Part shown: positions 29,300 to 41,826 of the stretch, in pieces
Layout of the letters: each line of letters starts with the position of its first letter
Numbering within the stretch: position 1 is the first letter of the stretch
Assembly: GCA_947069175.1 (NCBI GenBank)
Contig: CAMTDV010000023.1
Span: forward strand, 90,580,240 to 90,644,239
Reading direction: 5' to 3'
Length of the DNA stretch: 64,000 nt
From: Scalesia atractyloides
Lineage: Eukaryota; Streptophyta; Magnoliopsida; Asterales; Asteraceae
Made by a program: the position numbers and the translations under genes
Notes under the pieces: model-generated
What the model saw: only the letters and a program-made list of their open reading frames with translations
Told to the model about the DNA's origin: nothing
Databases searched by the model: none

Positions 29300-31288
29300 G
29301 TCGTATGATGTATAGGTACTATACAAGAAATAACTTAGGCCTTGGAAGCATAGGAGTCGCTTGAATCGCCAAAAAAACGTTAGGTAAATAAATTACAAAC
29401 TTGTTTATAACATAACTTATTTCTTGGGTATTTTTTGAACTATTTTGCAGGCTGATCATACATAATGAAATAAGCTCCCTGTAAATTTTATAATTTTCTG
29501 AATTTTGGTGATGTTTAGTGAATTTTTCAATGTTTAAAGCAAATAAATTCGGAAAAAAACACGAAATGAGTTTTGTATTTCACCAAATATTATAAGGATG
29601 CTTAGTTTGACATGAATAACATTGTGGGAAAGTTAGAAGACCATTGGTTGAGTTTGAACATGATTTTAAAGATCGCATTTTTGCGAAATTTCATCGCCAT
29701 AAACTAGTTTAGAAAATTCAGAAAAAAAACTAAAACTTTTCCAAGAGTTCCTGGATATATCAGAAGGTTTCTGTAAAATTTTGGAAATTTTAAAAAATTA
29801 TATTATCGTAATCTCCAAATTAGCACTCAAATACAATTTTAAAACAAATTTATTTAATATAATAAATTAATTTAATAAATTCTGAGAATATTTTTCCTAA
29901 AATATAGATATTTTTACAAAGTTATATAAAAATTTTCAGAATTATTAAATACACACAATTGTTCAATAAAATGGAAAAATTAAAATATATAATTATTGAC
30001 AAAACCGGCAAAATAACTGTTTAGCGAATCTGCAGGAACTAGTAAACTGACAGATAACTTAATTGGCGATAATGGGAAAGTTGGAGTAATTCCGGACTAT
30101 TCTTAAACAAATTGGGTAATTAGGGTACATTACACGCTACTTTGAGGAAATCCCCGACAGTGAAAACAAAAACTGAAATTTGAACAAGTTAGACTCGGGT
30201 AACGCCCGAACTTCCTTAATGGACAACAAATCATTTGAAAATCCGAACAACATGGCTCATTATGTATGATTAGGAACTTTCCCGAACAACTAGAACTGCT
30301 AACTGTGACCGACAGGCAAAACAGTGGACGAAAGCCAAACACAATTTTTACACTAAAACTATACCCATCACCCTATTGTTATGCTATAAGTCCATTCTTG
30401 GATGAATATTCTTATCCAAGCTTAAGATATATCATTTACTGACTTGGGAACTGTTTACGGTAAATAACCATAGCCTACTAACAATAGGTTGTAGTGGATA
30501 CTTTGTGTCATTAACATAGTCGGACTACGTTATCATGTGAGTTTTCACTACCCGTTTTCAAACTGTTTTATTGTTTTACATGGGGTGAATTGCATGTTAC
30601 ATATGTACAAACTTGCATATGAATACATGACTTGATATGAATTATTTGAGTTATACTAACACATGAAAAAATCCCACAAACACAAGTGATCAACTATAGG
30701 CCGGTGGATATGTGAATAGTACTATTGGTTTGACAAACCTAATTGAGATGGCACGAATGTCATGGGTTCTATTGCAATTGCACATGTCCATTCCCTTTCA
30801 GTGAACACACTATGTGGTGTTAGACATAGCTACTTGGGGTGAAAAAGTGCTGAGGTGTCGGATGTAGGACACGATACTTGTGAACCGTCAAGGTTACTTG
30901 TGGGCTTAGTATACTTACATCAAATGTGCATATTCAATCTGTTCAAATTTAATTGTGAAACAAACTAAAATAGTGAAACCCACCAACTACTTGTATTTGA
31001 CTTTTCGAAACTTTAACATGCTTTTCAAGAAGCCTAAGATAGAATAAAGAATACGTGTGCGTGATGATACTAGTTTGGAACTTCGGATATTACTGTGATT
31101 AGAGGCATAGTTAGTAAAGATAGACTGTTGTTTTTGGAAGTTGTACCTGTACTTTATGTAGTAGTGTGTAACTGAACGATGCAACCGATGCTTGATAATG
31201 TATAATACAATGTTCTTACAAAAAATGTGTTTATACCATGTGTCTGTTGCACCCCGCGTGCGCTTCCGCTACGAGTCGGGATGTGACA
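28873..31288 (+). mobile_element. LTR of Tekay-like element E, right part
   Basis: Continues E from the duplicated TAAAC. Its end CCGCTACGAGTCGGGATGTGACA-type terminus matches, in sense, the LTR end of B (CCGCTGCGAGTCGGGGTGTGACA-type) and defines plus orientation. No primer site follows. An (AT)n tract lies at 29260-29296. Short frames at 30130-30342 and 30987-31184 have no recognisable domain. Confidence 0.6.
29260..29296. repeat. (AT)n microsatellite
   Basis: Uninterrupted alternating AT of about 37 bases within LTR E. Confidence 0.95.
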
Positions 31289-31563
31289 ATGTGTTATACA
31301 AAAGATACCCTTGATCACAAAAAAAATTAGGATGCCTTTGAAATCTTGGCTAGATCCGCCATTGGTTGAAATGATAGGTCTTAACCAAATATTACGGATG
31401 TTCAGAATTTGCATAACCGAACCGACTCTCAGTTCGAAGTTGATTTGGTTTGTAACCAATCCACCAATGACCACCAACAATCTCGAAAGAATCAATTCAA
31501 GGGCTAAAGAATATACAATAAAAACAATAACTGATTTAGAGGTAACGCTACCCTCGGACATAT
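31289..31563. other. Spacer after LTR E, no gene seen
   Basis: Non-coding by eye. There is no primer-binding site, which argues that no internal region of E follows here. Confidence 0.5.
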
Positions 31564-32790
31564 TATAGTGGCATGTTTCTCGTTTGGAGGCAACACTACC
31601 CTCAGCCATATTGGTCTGAGTCAGCAGGGATACAGTTTCGCAAGGCCGAAATATTGGAAGATAGTTAAGTAAGTTATAAATGTAAAATGTGGCATGTCCC
31701 TCTATTGGAGGCAACGCTACCCTCGGCCATATTGGTTTGAGTCAGCAGGGATACAGTAGCGCAAGGTTGGTTTAAAGTTTTAATAGTAGTTTATTTATAA
31801 GGGATCCAATTCGTTCTTACTTCCCTCGATTTGATGCTATCCGTCTCAAGAAAAGTCCTAATAAGCTTGAATCAAGTGCTCGCAAGATCTATACACTGAA
31901 GGAGACAAGAACTTTACTCAAACCACCCTTCTAACCCCCTTCCAGGCAGTTAACGTGTTTTATATAGACTGTAAAGACACGAATGAGTGAATCAACAAAA
32001 CATGAAGATATGATAGAATTAAGTTACTTTCAATATAAAAAACCAGTTATTAAAGTCATTAATACATACCCAAATAAAAAGTTAACCAAAGCTTGGAAAT
32101 CAAAAGTAATTTAAAAGATCTTGCCTTCACCAAGTGTTGTAATAGATTAGCCCTTTGTTCGACAAAAACTCTTACGATCAATCTTGGATCCCGAGACTAC
32201 TGCACACACTCTAAAGATGGATGATGGAGGAATGTGGTGGATGATGGTGTTGTAGTGGTGGATGAGTGGTGGTAGGTGAAAAAGAAGTGGTTTGCTAAAA
32301 GATCAGTTGTAAGTGAACCAAGCATCTCTATTTATAGCTGGAAACAGACCCTTCACACGGCCTCATGACCTTTTTATCTCTATCTTTAATTAATGACCTG
32401 TGGTCTTGTACTTGCTGTACTTTGAGAGATTTTGCATATCTGGGAGTTGACCACGGCCTGTGTCCATGGACATGGCCCCGTGTCTCTTATCTGCTTCGTT
32501 TTGTCTTGTTCTTCATGGAATTTGAGTGGGGCACCACCCCATGCCTTGGTGGCACGGCCCCGTGTTTGTCTTCTGATTTGTTGTTTTTGGTCTTGGGGTG
32601 AAGCTTGGAGGGTAGGTATGGTGTGACAACTTCTCTTCTTTTGTATTTATGTTGGTTTTTGCTGTTAATTTGTTCCTTTTCTACATTTAATCTCTTTCAA
32701 TCCTGAAAATCAAATGTATTCAAAGAAACACACTTTTTCCAACATAGAATATAAAAGGGTTAAATTATATGTTGTATTTTGCTCATATCA
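31564..32790 (-). mobile_element. LTR-like repeat F, copy 1 (probably Athila/Tat-type)
   Basis: On the minus strand it starts TGATATGAGCAAAAT at 32790. It has a TATA box TATAAATAG at 32328-32336 and a pyrimidine-rich leader after it. The left part contains two or more tandem copies of a 115-bp unit (GGCAACRCTACCCTC...GTCAGCAGGGATACAG). A related copy lies at 39381-40335. No coding region is attached. The Athila/Tat label rests only on the LTR start style. Confidence 0.5.
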
Positions 32791-33043
32791 GCAACCCAAA
32801 TGTGCTCAAAAGAATATTGGCACATCAACTAAAAACCATAAAAGTAAATTTATATTTGACAATAGGACGAACTTATTTTAAATTAAATATAAGTGGAAAC
32901 ATAAACGCTATCTTAAATATAACTTTTTTGAAAAAAGGAATGTAAAACTAAACATAAAGCATAAAGAAAGTTGAAAAAATAAAAATAATAAAGTTTAGAA
33001 AAAAAAGTAAAAAAAACGAATAGGATAAAACACTATTCACACA
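32791..33043. other. AT-rich spacer, no gene seen
   Basis: A-rich sequence between repeat F and the copia-like solo LTR. Confidence 0.5.
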
Positions 33044-33724
33044 TGTTGGACCTACAAAAAATAGATGATGTTCAAAAGCCAAAACATGATCCACTGATCA
33101 AGAAATAAGCAAAAGATTGAATCAGTCTCTAACCAAAGATAGTTAATCTTGAATACCTAATCAGAACATCTCTTCAAGAATAAAGCAAACATATGTTCAA
33201 GACTTGGAAATGTTGTTCAAGAAGAAACAACATCTGTAGTCAAAGGTCTGATTAAGAAGACCAAACATCTGTATGGCCAAACAAATGTTTGGATAACTAC
33301 AACGGTGGATAGCTTAGACAGTGGTTTCCCAATGTAACAATATTTATCTTGTAACAGTGTTTAGACTAGTTAGACAGATGATAAGATTTGCACAGATGTT
33401 TGTAACATATGTGGAATGTATTCCGTTAGGAATGTTAGATGTCACTATCAGAATGATGTTAGCCAATCACTGAACAGAGCTTTCGTATTTAGTATAATTA
33501 GATCACACTGGTTAGTGATCTATTATCACACACATCACCTTTTCTCTTATACTAACTGTTTTGTTACGTTATCGTCTAAGGGGCAGTCTGTAGAGTCAAT
33601 CGATTTGTAAAACATTTGAATCCTTTGATACTAATGCAAAACAATCATTGATGATGACTTTCTATTTGTGAATTGTATTGTGAAAATCAATATTTGTTTG
33701 CAAATATCAAACTAAGTTTTAACA
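33044..33724. mobile_element. Probable solo LTR, copia-like
   Basis: Begins TGTTGGACCTAC and ends TTTTAACA, with flanks ACACA and ACATA (four of five matching as a target duplication). Several CAAACATCTG/AAACAAATGTTT-type short repeats lie inside, as is common in copia LTRs. No internal region is adjacent. The short frame 33416-33610 has no domain. Confidence 0.45.
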
Positions 33725-34385
33725 ACATAACTTCCTAATTGTAATTTACGTCAAAACGTAGACCAACTAAAAACGTACATGAAATAATCACGCAAACTTA
33801 TTATATTCGACCCAACATATTTCCGAAGAAATTTACATGGAAATGTAAACCAACTGTAAACGACCATAATAATAAGCATAAGAACATAGTCTTATTTTCA
33901 GGAAAAAAATTACGTCAAAATGTAAATCAACTTGGTTTATACTAATTTATACATAAAATTTAAACACATATAACTTGATTATAAAGTTTTTTAAAAGTTA
34001 AGGGGTTGTAATTGTTGATGCTGAAAGTTGAAGGATAAAAGTAGTAAAAAAAACTCAAAAAGACAAAAAGAAAAAAAAATAAAAAGTCAAAGACAAATCA
34101 TGTTAAAAAAGTTTGATAATCATTTTATAGTTAGTTTACATAAAACATTTCTTTTTTTTAGATATTTTATGAGTGTGTGTATATATATTATGAAATTTAT
34201 TTTTATTAAAAGGTTAGTAATATATAAAATAAATAAAAAGATTATATATATATAATATAAAAGATATATATATATATATATAATATATTATTAGTATATA
34301 TATATTATGTATGTATATATACATACTATATATATATATATATATCTTTATATATATATACTATATAATATATAATATATATATA

Positions 34386-34416
<31 letters not shown>

Positions 34417-34494
34417 GCATAATAGTATAATATAGTTATTAATAAAATTTCTTCATAAATATCAACTTTGTAAAGTAAGATAGTATGATATATG
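33725..34494. repeat. AT-rich spacer with long TA/TATATA microsatellites
   Basis: From about 34180 to 34420 the sequence is almost entirely TA dinucleotide repeats with short interruptions. Open frames through it (34028-34255 and 34326-34556) are composition artefacts. Confidence 0.8.
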
Positions 34495-36467
34495 TGTCTA
34501 ATCCCTATTTTTCGGTGGCCCGGATGTGGTGGTTGAGCGTTACGATTATATATCACAATGCAACGGACTTAGGGAGTTTATGTATTAAAATACAAGTATC
34601 CAAAAGCACCAAATTATATTAAAACTTGATGTATCATTATTCAGTACAAAATATCCCAAAGGTATAATTAAAATAAAATAGATTTGGAGACATCATAGGT
34701 CTTTGCCATTAGAGTCGCAAATCCCAATGCTTACAGGTCGAGCCTTATCCAGCCTTTTATTGAGGTTTGTCACCTAAAAGTTAATCTTTAAAAATACGTC
34801 AGCTTTCGCAGGTTACCGACACATTTGTACACATTTGATATTCATTGGGATAATAATCTTGTTACCAGATTTACATGTTTGTCACATTTAGGACCAAGTG
34901 TTCAAAACTAGCTTTTGATTAATATACACACCGTATATTTCGTGTTTGTCAGATGTGTGCCTACTCCCCACACTTAATGGCCATTACAATAAATAAATCT
35001 GGATACCCAGATACGGTCTTATTAACCCTCAAATTTTTATGTTAATCAAGCAATACGAATCAAAATCGGATTATCAACATTCTAAAATTGTATGCCTACG
35101 TAATACCCGAACCAAATAGTTTTGTACCATATCCCAAGTTTTTGTAAAAAAAGTGGATAAAAAGCATTTACCTGTACTGGTTGTGCACATAGTGTATTTG
35201 GATCGTAGTACAAGTAGATTCAAAGTTTATTATCCTACGATGTGTTTACTAGAAGGCTCTATAATTCAGCGAGAATGGAAATATTATCCACGAGAATGGT
35301 TTACAGGTCATTATGTGTCCTTTGGACTTGACAACTTAAGATAGATTTGAGCGACTGGATAGAATGTGGTCTATAGCCATACGAGTGAGGAAACTCGCGT
35401 GTTGTGGTTAAATACCCTTACATTTTGATTTGAAAGTGTTTTGACCTGTTACGACTTGTTTATATGGTTTATGCCATTTTAACGATAAATACAGGTTCAG
35501 ACGGTAATATGGGTCGTGATAAGTCAAATATGTTAGAACATATTTTGGTGGTGTTGTACAAATTGTTTGTGTCAAAACTTTAGGTTATAATTCTTAAAAT
35601 TTCATTTGCCAATATTTACATAAAGCTGAGTTTGACTTTTTAGAATTTCAGCTTTGACGTATCATTTTTAAACGTGATGAACACGTGATGTAAATGTAAG
35701 GTTTTAACCTCTACATTATGAAGATCATTTGGTTGTGTTCAATTTAAATTTGGTTGACCAAAATGGTTAGAATCGAAGGTCAAACAGAAAAGTCAAACTG
35801 TTGACAATTCTTTGACTTTTGGACTAAATTAAACTATGAAACTACTTTCTAATGAAAAAAGGAAAGAGGACTTACAAGTTGAGAGGATGACTTCAAAGAT
35901 CAGAAGAAAAGGCTTGAAATGCAAAAGAAATCTCTCACACTTAGATTTATGAGTGTTTTGAGATGGTGTGAGTAGAAATGCAACATAAGGAGGCTTTTTG
36001 TAGCCAAGCCAAGATCAAGAGGTGATGATAAGTGTCTATGGAGGTTTTCAGGACTGATTAGTGTCCCTTGATGTGTCAATGCATGTTCAAAGTGGCAAGA
36101 TTGCGAGATAGGTGGAAAAATGTCGAAGAAGGCTATTGCCAGCCATGATTCTGCTGTCTAGAGACCCTTTGCGGATCGCTAGGGATACCCCATACGCTCC
36201 GCAGCGCTTCAGAATTTCCAGCCATCCTTGTGAACCGCAAGGGGTTTCCCATAAGCAAGGACCTCTAGTGGAGGATTTTTTTAGGTTTGACATATTTCAT
36301 CCCTCGACTTCATATTTCCCCTTTTTGACGAATCTAATCCCTCTATTTCAACAGTATGAATTATGTGAAAGGTTTCTATACACGTGTCATTTTAATATTT
36401 GATCGATAAATGGGTTTCTAGACACGTGTCACTTTAAGATTTGATCGATAAATATCGGGGTGTCACA
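34495..36467 (-). mobile_element. Solo LTR G, Tekay-like, with intact target duplication
   Basis: Starts TGTCTAATCCCTATTTTTCG (a decayed TGTCACACCCC start) and ends ATCGGGGTGTCACA. It is flanked by perfect 5-bp repeats ATATG (34490-34494 and 36468-36472). Length 1973 bp. It has a GC-rich block at about 36160-36250 and a 45-bp direct repeat with ACACGTGTCA near 36375-36450. The absence of internal sequence means it arose by recombination between two LTRs. Short frames inside are not supported as genes. Confidence 0.85.
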
Positions 36468-36472
36468 ATATG

Positions 36473-37234
36473 TATATATATATTAGTTACATATATAACA
36501 TAACAAGTAAAAATATATATGCTATGCAGTGAGGTTTTGGTCGGTATCAGTTCAGTTTGATACAAAACTGGATTGAGTATTGACACATATTTTATAACGA
36601 TGGAAAACCATAAAACAAATTTATATCAGAAGGTGCGCGTTAAATAGTGGAAAAACAAAAAAAAATTGATTTAAGATATAATGTTCATGTTGGAGAGAAG
36701 AAGATAATGTCATTGCTAAAGAACGAATTAGAGGTCGGATTCAAAATCGTGCATACGAGGTATGCAAGCAACAATCAAACCAAGTGACTAGAGCCCTAAG
36801 TATAACTTGTACTGAAATAAAATACAAGAAACAATTAACTTCCTTGCAAAAACAATATAAGTATTGACAAAAATTAAAAACAACATTTAAATAATTAATC
36901 ATGATGACAGAAAAAAAATGTAGAACAATTGTTATCAAGTGAAACTTAAAAAAAATAAAACCTTATTAAGTAAAACTAAAACTCAAATAGAAGGATCACC
37001 TTAAACTAAAATTAAATGACCAAAGTGATCATTTGACTAAACTTTAAAAAAAATAGCTAATGGCTGGTGGTTTGAAGAAAACGTGGTGTGGTTTTCTATT
37101 GTTTTATTTCTAAAAGTGGGCCAAAACATGGGTAGAGAAATACAAGTAAACAATTACATGAAATCCTAAAGTTCTATCCAGATCAATAAAAGGACTTCAA
37201 CATAGTTGATGAACTTGCAAATGTTATATAGTAT
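36473..37234. other. AT-rich intergenic DNA, no gene seen
   Basis: Starts in a TATATA tract and contains no frame or repeat that I can assign. Confidence 0.5.
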
Positions 37235-37239
37235 AATAA

Positions 37240-37310
37240 TGTTAGTGGTTCGAATGGTTGAAGCCTTTAGTTTTTAACAAGAAGTCACTAGTTCAAATCT
37301 AACCACTCTA
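37240..37310 (+). other. Possible tRNA-derived SINE head
   Basis: TGGTTCGAATGG at 37246 resembles a Pol III A-box, and AGTTCAAATCTA at 37290 a B-box. They are 44 bp apart, the tRNA spacing. Downstream are two copies of TTTTCCAAAAACTTACC-like sequence, but no clear poly-A tail or target duplication was found. Confidence 0.3.
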
Positions 37311-37789
37311 AAATTTTCCAAAACCTACCTTTAGCTAAAAGACTACAATTTTCCAAAAACTTACCTTTAGCTACTTCTTTTAGTCTTCAAATTATCAGCC
37401 CCAGAACTCTCATAAGACCATACGTTAAGATGATATCCCCACATATGTAAAAATCTAGAAGAAAGTAAAATTAAAAATAAAATAAATATCAAACTGATCC
37501 GACCCGCTTACCTATGTTACTAGATCAACCATTTCATCAAAACCACCCGGCCCAAAAATTAGTTTATGGATACCGAACCACTGGAGGATCCAACTTCCTG
37601 TTACATTATGAAAACAATGACAAAATTAATTGGAAAATGAAACTGTTTGTTTTTAAAATAAAGACAGATAAAAGAAAGGTAAGGCAAGAGGGATTCTCCG
37701 TTTGAAGTGTAACAGAGAATATGGAATTAACAATTAACAAGTGTTTATTTTTTTTAATTTAAGAGAAAAAGGTATGATAGTCATTTTTG

Positions 37790-38970
37790 CTTGAATCTAT
37801 TTCACCTCTAATTTGAAACGGTTATAGTTTTTCTGTATGATGATATTTAAAAAAATAAATTATATCGTATTAACGAGGATTTTATTCTTAATAATTTAAG
37901 CAGACTATTACTATAGTTTTCTTAATGTTTAAAATGTTTATTACAAGCTATAAAGTTACGTGAATTATGTCCCTACATCTATAATCATGTACCATATATA
38001 ACAAGCGTAATGCTATATGATTATGTATCAGTACGTAATTTGAAACGGTTATAGTTTTTCCATACGATGATATTTAAAAAAATAAATTATATCGTATTAA
38101 CGAGCATTTTATTCTCAATAATTTGAGCAGGCTATTACTAAGTTTTCTTAATGTTTAAAATTTTTATTTTACAAGCTATAAAGTTACATAAGTTGTGTAA
38201 CATAACGTGATTATGTACTAGTACATAATTACGTACCATATGTGTAAGCGGTAAAAAATTCTCAATGTGACCCTACATCTATAATCATGTATCATATGTA
38301 ACAAATGTAATGACATGTGATTATGTATCGCTATGTAATTACATTGTTTTAGTTTTTTATTGTATAATGTTTTTTACTAAAGTTATGTTTATTACGTGAT
38401 TATACATTCAATATAACGAGAACTCAATTTTTTTTATATTATTACGTGATTAGATTTGAAACAATAGTCGTTACGTGATTAAAGATGTAGTGTTACATGG
38501 AGCTTTTGTTATTGCTTTTGCATACATGGTACGTGATTGATACATGGTACATGATTACATTTAGCATTTGTTACTGCTGTTGCACACATGGTATATGATT
38601 ATTACATTGAGCATTTGTTATTATTTTTGCACACATGGTATGTGTTCCATATTTAGTAATACATTGATTAAGGCATTCATTGGTCATTTGGTACGTGATT
38701 ATAGATATAGTGTTACATTAAGAATTTGTATTGCTTGCACACGTGATACGTGATTTAGATAGTCATTGATTATGTTCCAATTCATAACTACGTATGAAAC
38801 ATGATCACGTAATTCTATAGCTTGTAAAATAAACATTTTAAAAAATTAGGAAAACTATTGTAATAGTCTACGGAAATTAAAGAGTGTGAAATGCTCGTTA
38901 ATACGGTGTAATGTTAAAAAATATTATCATATGAAAAAGTTATAGTCGTCTGAAAAACATGGGGGAAGTG
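37790..38970. mobile_element. Foldback-like DNA element with about 155-bp inverted ends, one end duplicated
   Basis: A block starting TTTGAAACGGTTATAG occurs at 37811-37969 and again, in the same direction, at 38038-38198. An inverted copy at roughly 75 percent identity by eye occupies 38803-38960. The interior (38270-38760) is rich in TACGTGATTA motifs. No transposase frame is present, so it is non-autonomous. It could be a Mutator-like element with long TIRs, but target duplications were not identified. Confidence 0.6.
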
Positions 38971-39039
38971 AATTTATGAGTCACAAATATTAGATTTTTG
39001 GTCATGACAGAGTGTGAGTATATTTTTGGATCTATTTCA

Positions 39040-39380
39040 GTATTTTTCACTTGTTTATTCAAGCTTTCAATTTATAAAACATGATATAACACTATCACTC
39101 TCTACTTCACGCTAGGGCAAGTGCACCCATCGTTGACGTAGTATAGTCATGGTAAGATACTGACGTCGTCCAAGTACACAAGAGCTTTTAATACCGGAAT
39201 ATTGCCGACGTCTAATCTACCTGATTTTTTTAGAAAAGGATTTTTTAAAACTAGATAAGTAAAGAAATAAAAGAACTAAAAGAAACAAATAGATAAGACA
39301 GAATCACTTAGTTCCGACTTATCATTTATGTATCCTTTGATAATTTTCACACTTTGGGTTTTTTAAGAGATTATCTTAGT
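39040..39380. other. Retrotransposon-like flank of repeat F copy 2
   Basis: Contains GGGCAAGTGCACCCATCG followed by a GTAGTATAGTCATGGTAAG segment, a style I associate with the untranslated parts of Athila-type elements. No ORF. The attribution is from memory and weak. Confidence 0.3.
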
Positions 39381-40335
39381 TATAGTGGCATGTCCCTCTT
39401 ATAGTCCCACAAGGCCGGAATATTGAAAGATGATTAAATAAGTTATTAATGGGAAATGTGGCATGTCCTCTTTTGGAGGGAACGCTACCCTCAGCCATAT
39501 TGGTCTAAGTCAGCAGGGATACAGTCCCGCAAGGCCGGTTTAAAGTTTTAATAGTAATTTATTTATAAGGAATTCAAGCCGTTCTTACTTCACCCAATTT
39601 GATGTTATTTGCCTCAGAGGATGTCCTAATAAGCTTGAATCAAGTCCTCACAGGATCTATACACTGAATGAGGGAAGAACTTTACCAATACTACCCTTCT
39701 AACTCCCTTCCAGCCAGTTAACGCGTTTTATATAGACCGTAAAGACACGAATGAGTAAATCAACGAAACATGAAAAAAAATGATAGAATAAAGTTCACTT
39801 TCAATATTATAAACTAGTTATTTAAGTCATTAATACATATCAAATTTAAAAGTTAACCAAAGCTAGGAAAAGTAATATATAAATAACTTGTCTTCACCAA
39901 GTGATGTAAGAGATTAACTAAGCATGACCTTTGTATAACAAAAACTCTTACGATCAATCTTCGATCCCGAGACTATTACACACACTCTAAGATGGATGAT
40001 GGATGAATGTGGTGGATGATGGTGATGTTGTGGTGGTGGAGTGGTGGCAGGTGTGAGATAAGTGGTTTGCCAAGGGATGAGTTGGAATGAAACCAAGCAC
40101 CCCTATTCGTTGTTTCAAGTCTTGGGTGAAACTCGGAGGGTTGGTATAGTGTGTTGTCTTCCCGTCTTCTATACTTATGCTGATTTTTGTCGTTAATTTG
40201 TTCCTTTAAGCTCTTTGAATCCTGAAAATAAAAAGTATACAAAGAAACGCATTTTTTCCACCAACATTAGTACTAAAAAGGGTCGATCTTATACCGTATT
40301 TGATGCAATTTATATGTTGCATTTGACGCATATCA
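39381..40335 (-). mobile_element. LTR-like repeat F, copy 2 (internally deleted)
   Basis: Minus-strand start TGATATGCGTCAAATG at 40335. Collinear with copy 1 (31564-32790) but lacks about 245 bp around its TATA box and one of the 115-bp tandem units. The small frames at 39914-40242 lie in the His-codon-like CCACCATCAT tract and are not genes. Confidence 0.5.
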
Positions 40336-40946
40336 ATTTTCCTATTATATCATTTTCCCCACTTATTTTCCTTGTTTTTAGTTACTTAATCTCTAAATTT
40401 TGAGACTACTAGATCTTAACAATTGATCTTACAAATCAAGGGTTAAAACTCTCTCCAACACTTTATACATTTCCAATCTCTTATACAATAACCTTCCTAA
40501 AAAAGAAAATAAAAGGAGCCAAAAAAAATTAGATAGCATATTTAGAAAAATATAATCTTTAAGGTCACTTCACCACGTAGTCTAGGCATTCCATCCGTCT
40601 ATTCCCACCATGATGGTTATACAAAATACATGTTTATTTAGCAATTTTTAATCAATCATTCTTAAAGTTCATATTTTTATCCTCCACATACACATATCTT
40701 ATATTCATATACATGTTTATTCATGTTTGTATAATTCATGTTTATTCATGTGTATTTTCTTTTTAAATTTTATTGTGTGGTGCATATTTATTAGAGCATG
40801 TGTTTTGCATTGTAAACAGGAAAAGGTGGGTGGGCCACGTCGGCTCACAGTTATTGGAACACTACACCCTATATGCGTGATTGGTCCATGAGTAATGGGT
40901 TACTAAGTGTGTTCACGCTAGTTAAATGGTTATAGTATAAAAAAAA
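40336..40946. other. AT-rich intergenic DNA, no gene seen
   Basis: Contains several TTTATTCATG direct repeats at 40700-40750. No feature supported. Confidence 0.5.
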
Positions 40947-41826
40947 GAGTAAAGTATAATTTACGTGTATCGGGTTTACACCCACTTACATGTTTAGTCC
41001 CTAAATTCAAAAATTCAACACTCCGGTCCCTGAGGTTGTCGATTGCTCGCAATCAGGTCTCTTCCCACTAACGTCCACTAGTTGAACATTGTGATTTATG
41101 TTAAAAGACAATAATGCCCCTAAGGGACTGAAAGTGCAAGTCGAATATGTGTTGTCATCTTTAAAATCTCTGCAATAGATAACCACAATCATCCTCAATT
41201 CAAGTTCCCTAAAGAACCGCAGCCGCTTCATCCTAGAATTCCAAGGGTAATTTTCCACAGTTTTAGGACAGAGTTTTCATGTTCAATCCGTCGACATAGA
41301 TTTTAAACAAATTTTATTACACTAATAATTTTCCATTTAAACAAATTAAAAGGTTTTAGTCACTAGTACTTAATGATTGACGTAACCCACGATACTTCCA
41401 GTTCTTGTTGATATGAGATACAAATCCACTATCCAATTACTTTTCAACACTAGTAAGAAACAATTTCAAAAGGGCTATATTAAGTTTTCCAAGTAAAATA
41501 GAATCCCGAATAATAATAAGTAGAAATAAATAAGAATCCTTGCTACAAAGAAATGTCGTATATCTAATTCGGTGATTAACTGAACATGAAGGATTTACAC
41601 CAGAATTTCTTACATATGTACTACTAGATTGAAAATAATCACTAACCTATTGGCTGCACAATGAGCACAGCATGCCATTGGATTTGATGTTTCTTAAAGT
41701 TTTCTTAGTTCTAGCTCCTCATTATCTTCTCTTGTACTTTGTTCACCAACCTCCTTGCACATGAACAATTGTGAGTAATCACACTAGTTTGGTAAAAACC
41801 CTAGGGGCGTAAATTGTACTTTACTC
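40947..41826. mobile_element. Mutator-like non-autonomous element
   Basis: Terminal inverted repeats GAGTAAAGTATAATTTACG and, on the other strand, GAGTAAAGTACAATTTACG differ at one of 19 bases. Flanks TAAAAAAAA and TAAAAAATA match at eight of nine, consistent with a 9-bp MULE target duplication, although both are A-rich. Internal minus-strand frame 41007-41258 (83 codons, SFNINHNVQLVDVSGKRPDC) is unrecognised and may be a phantom or captured fragment. Confidence 0.7.
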
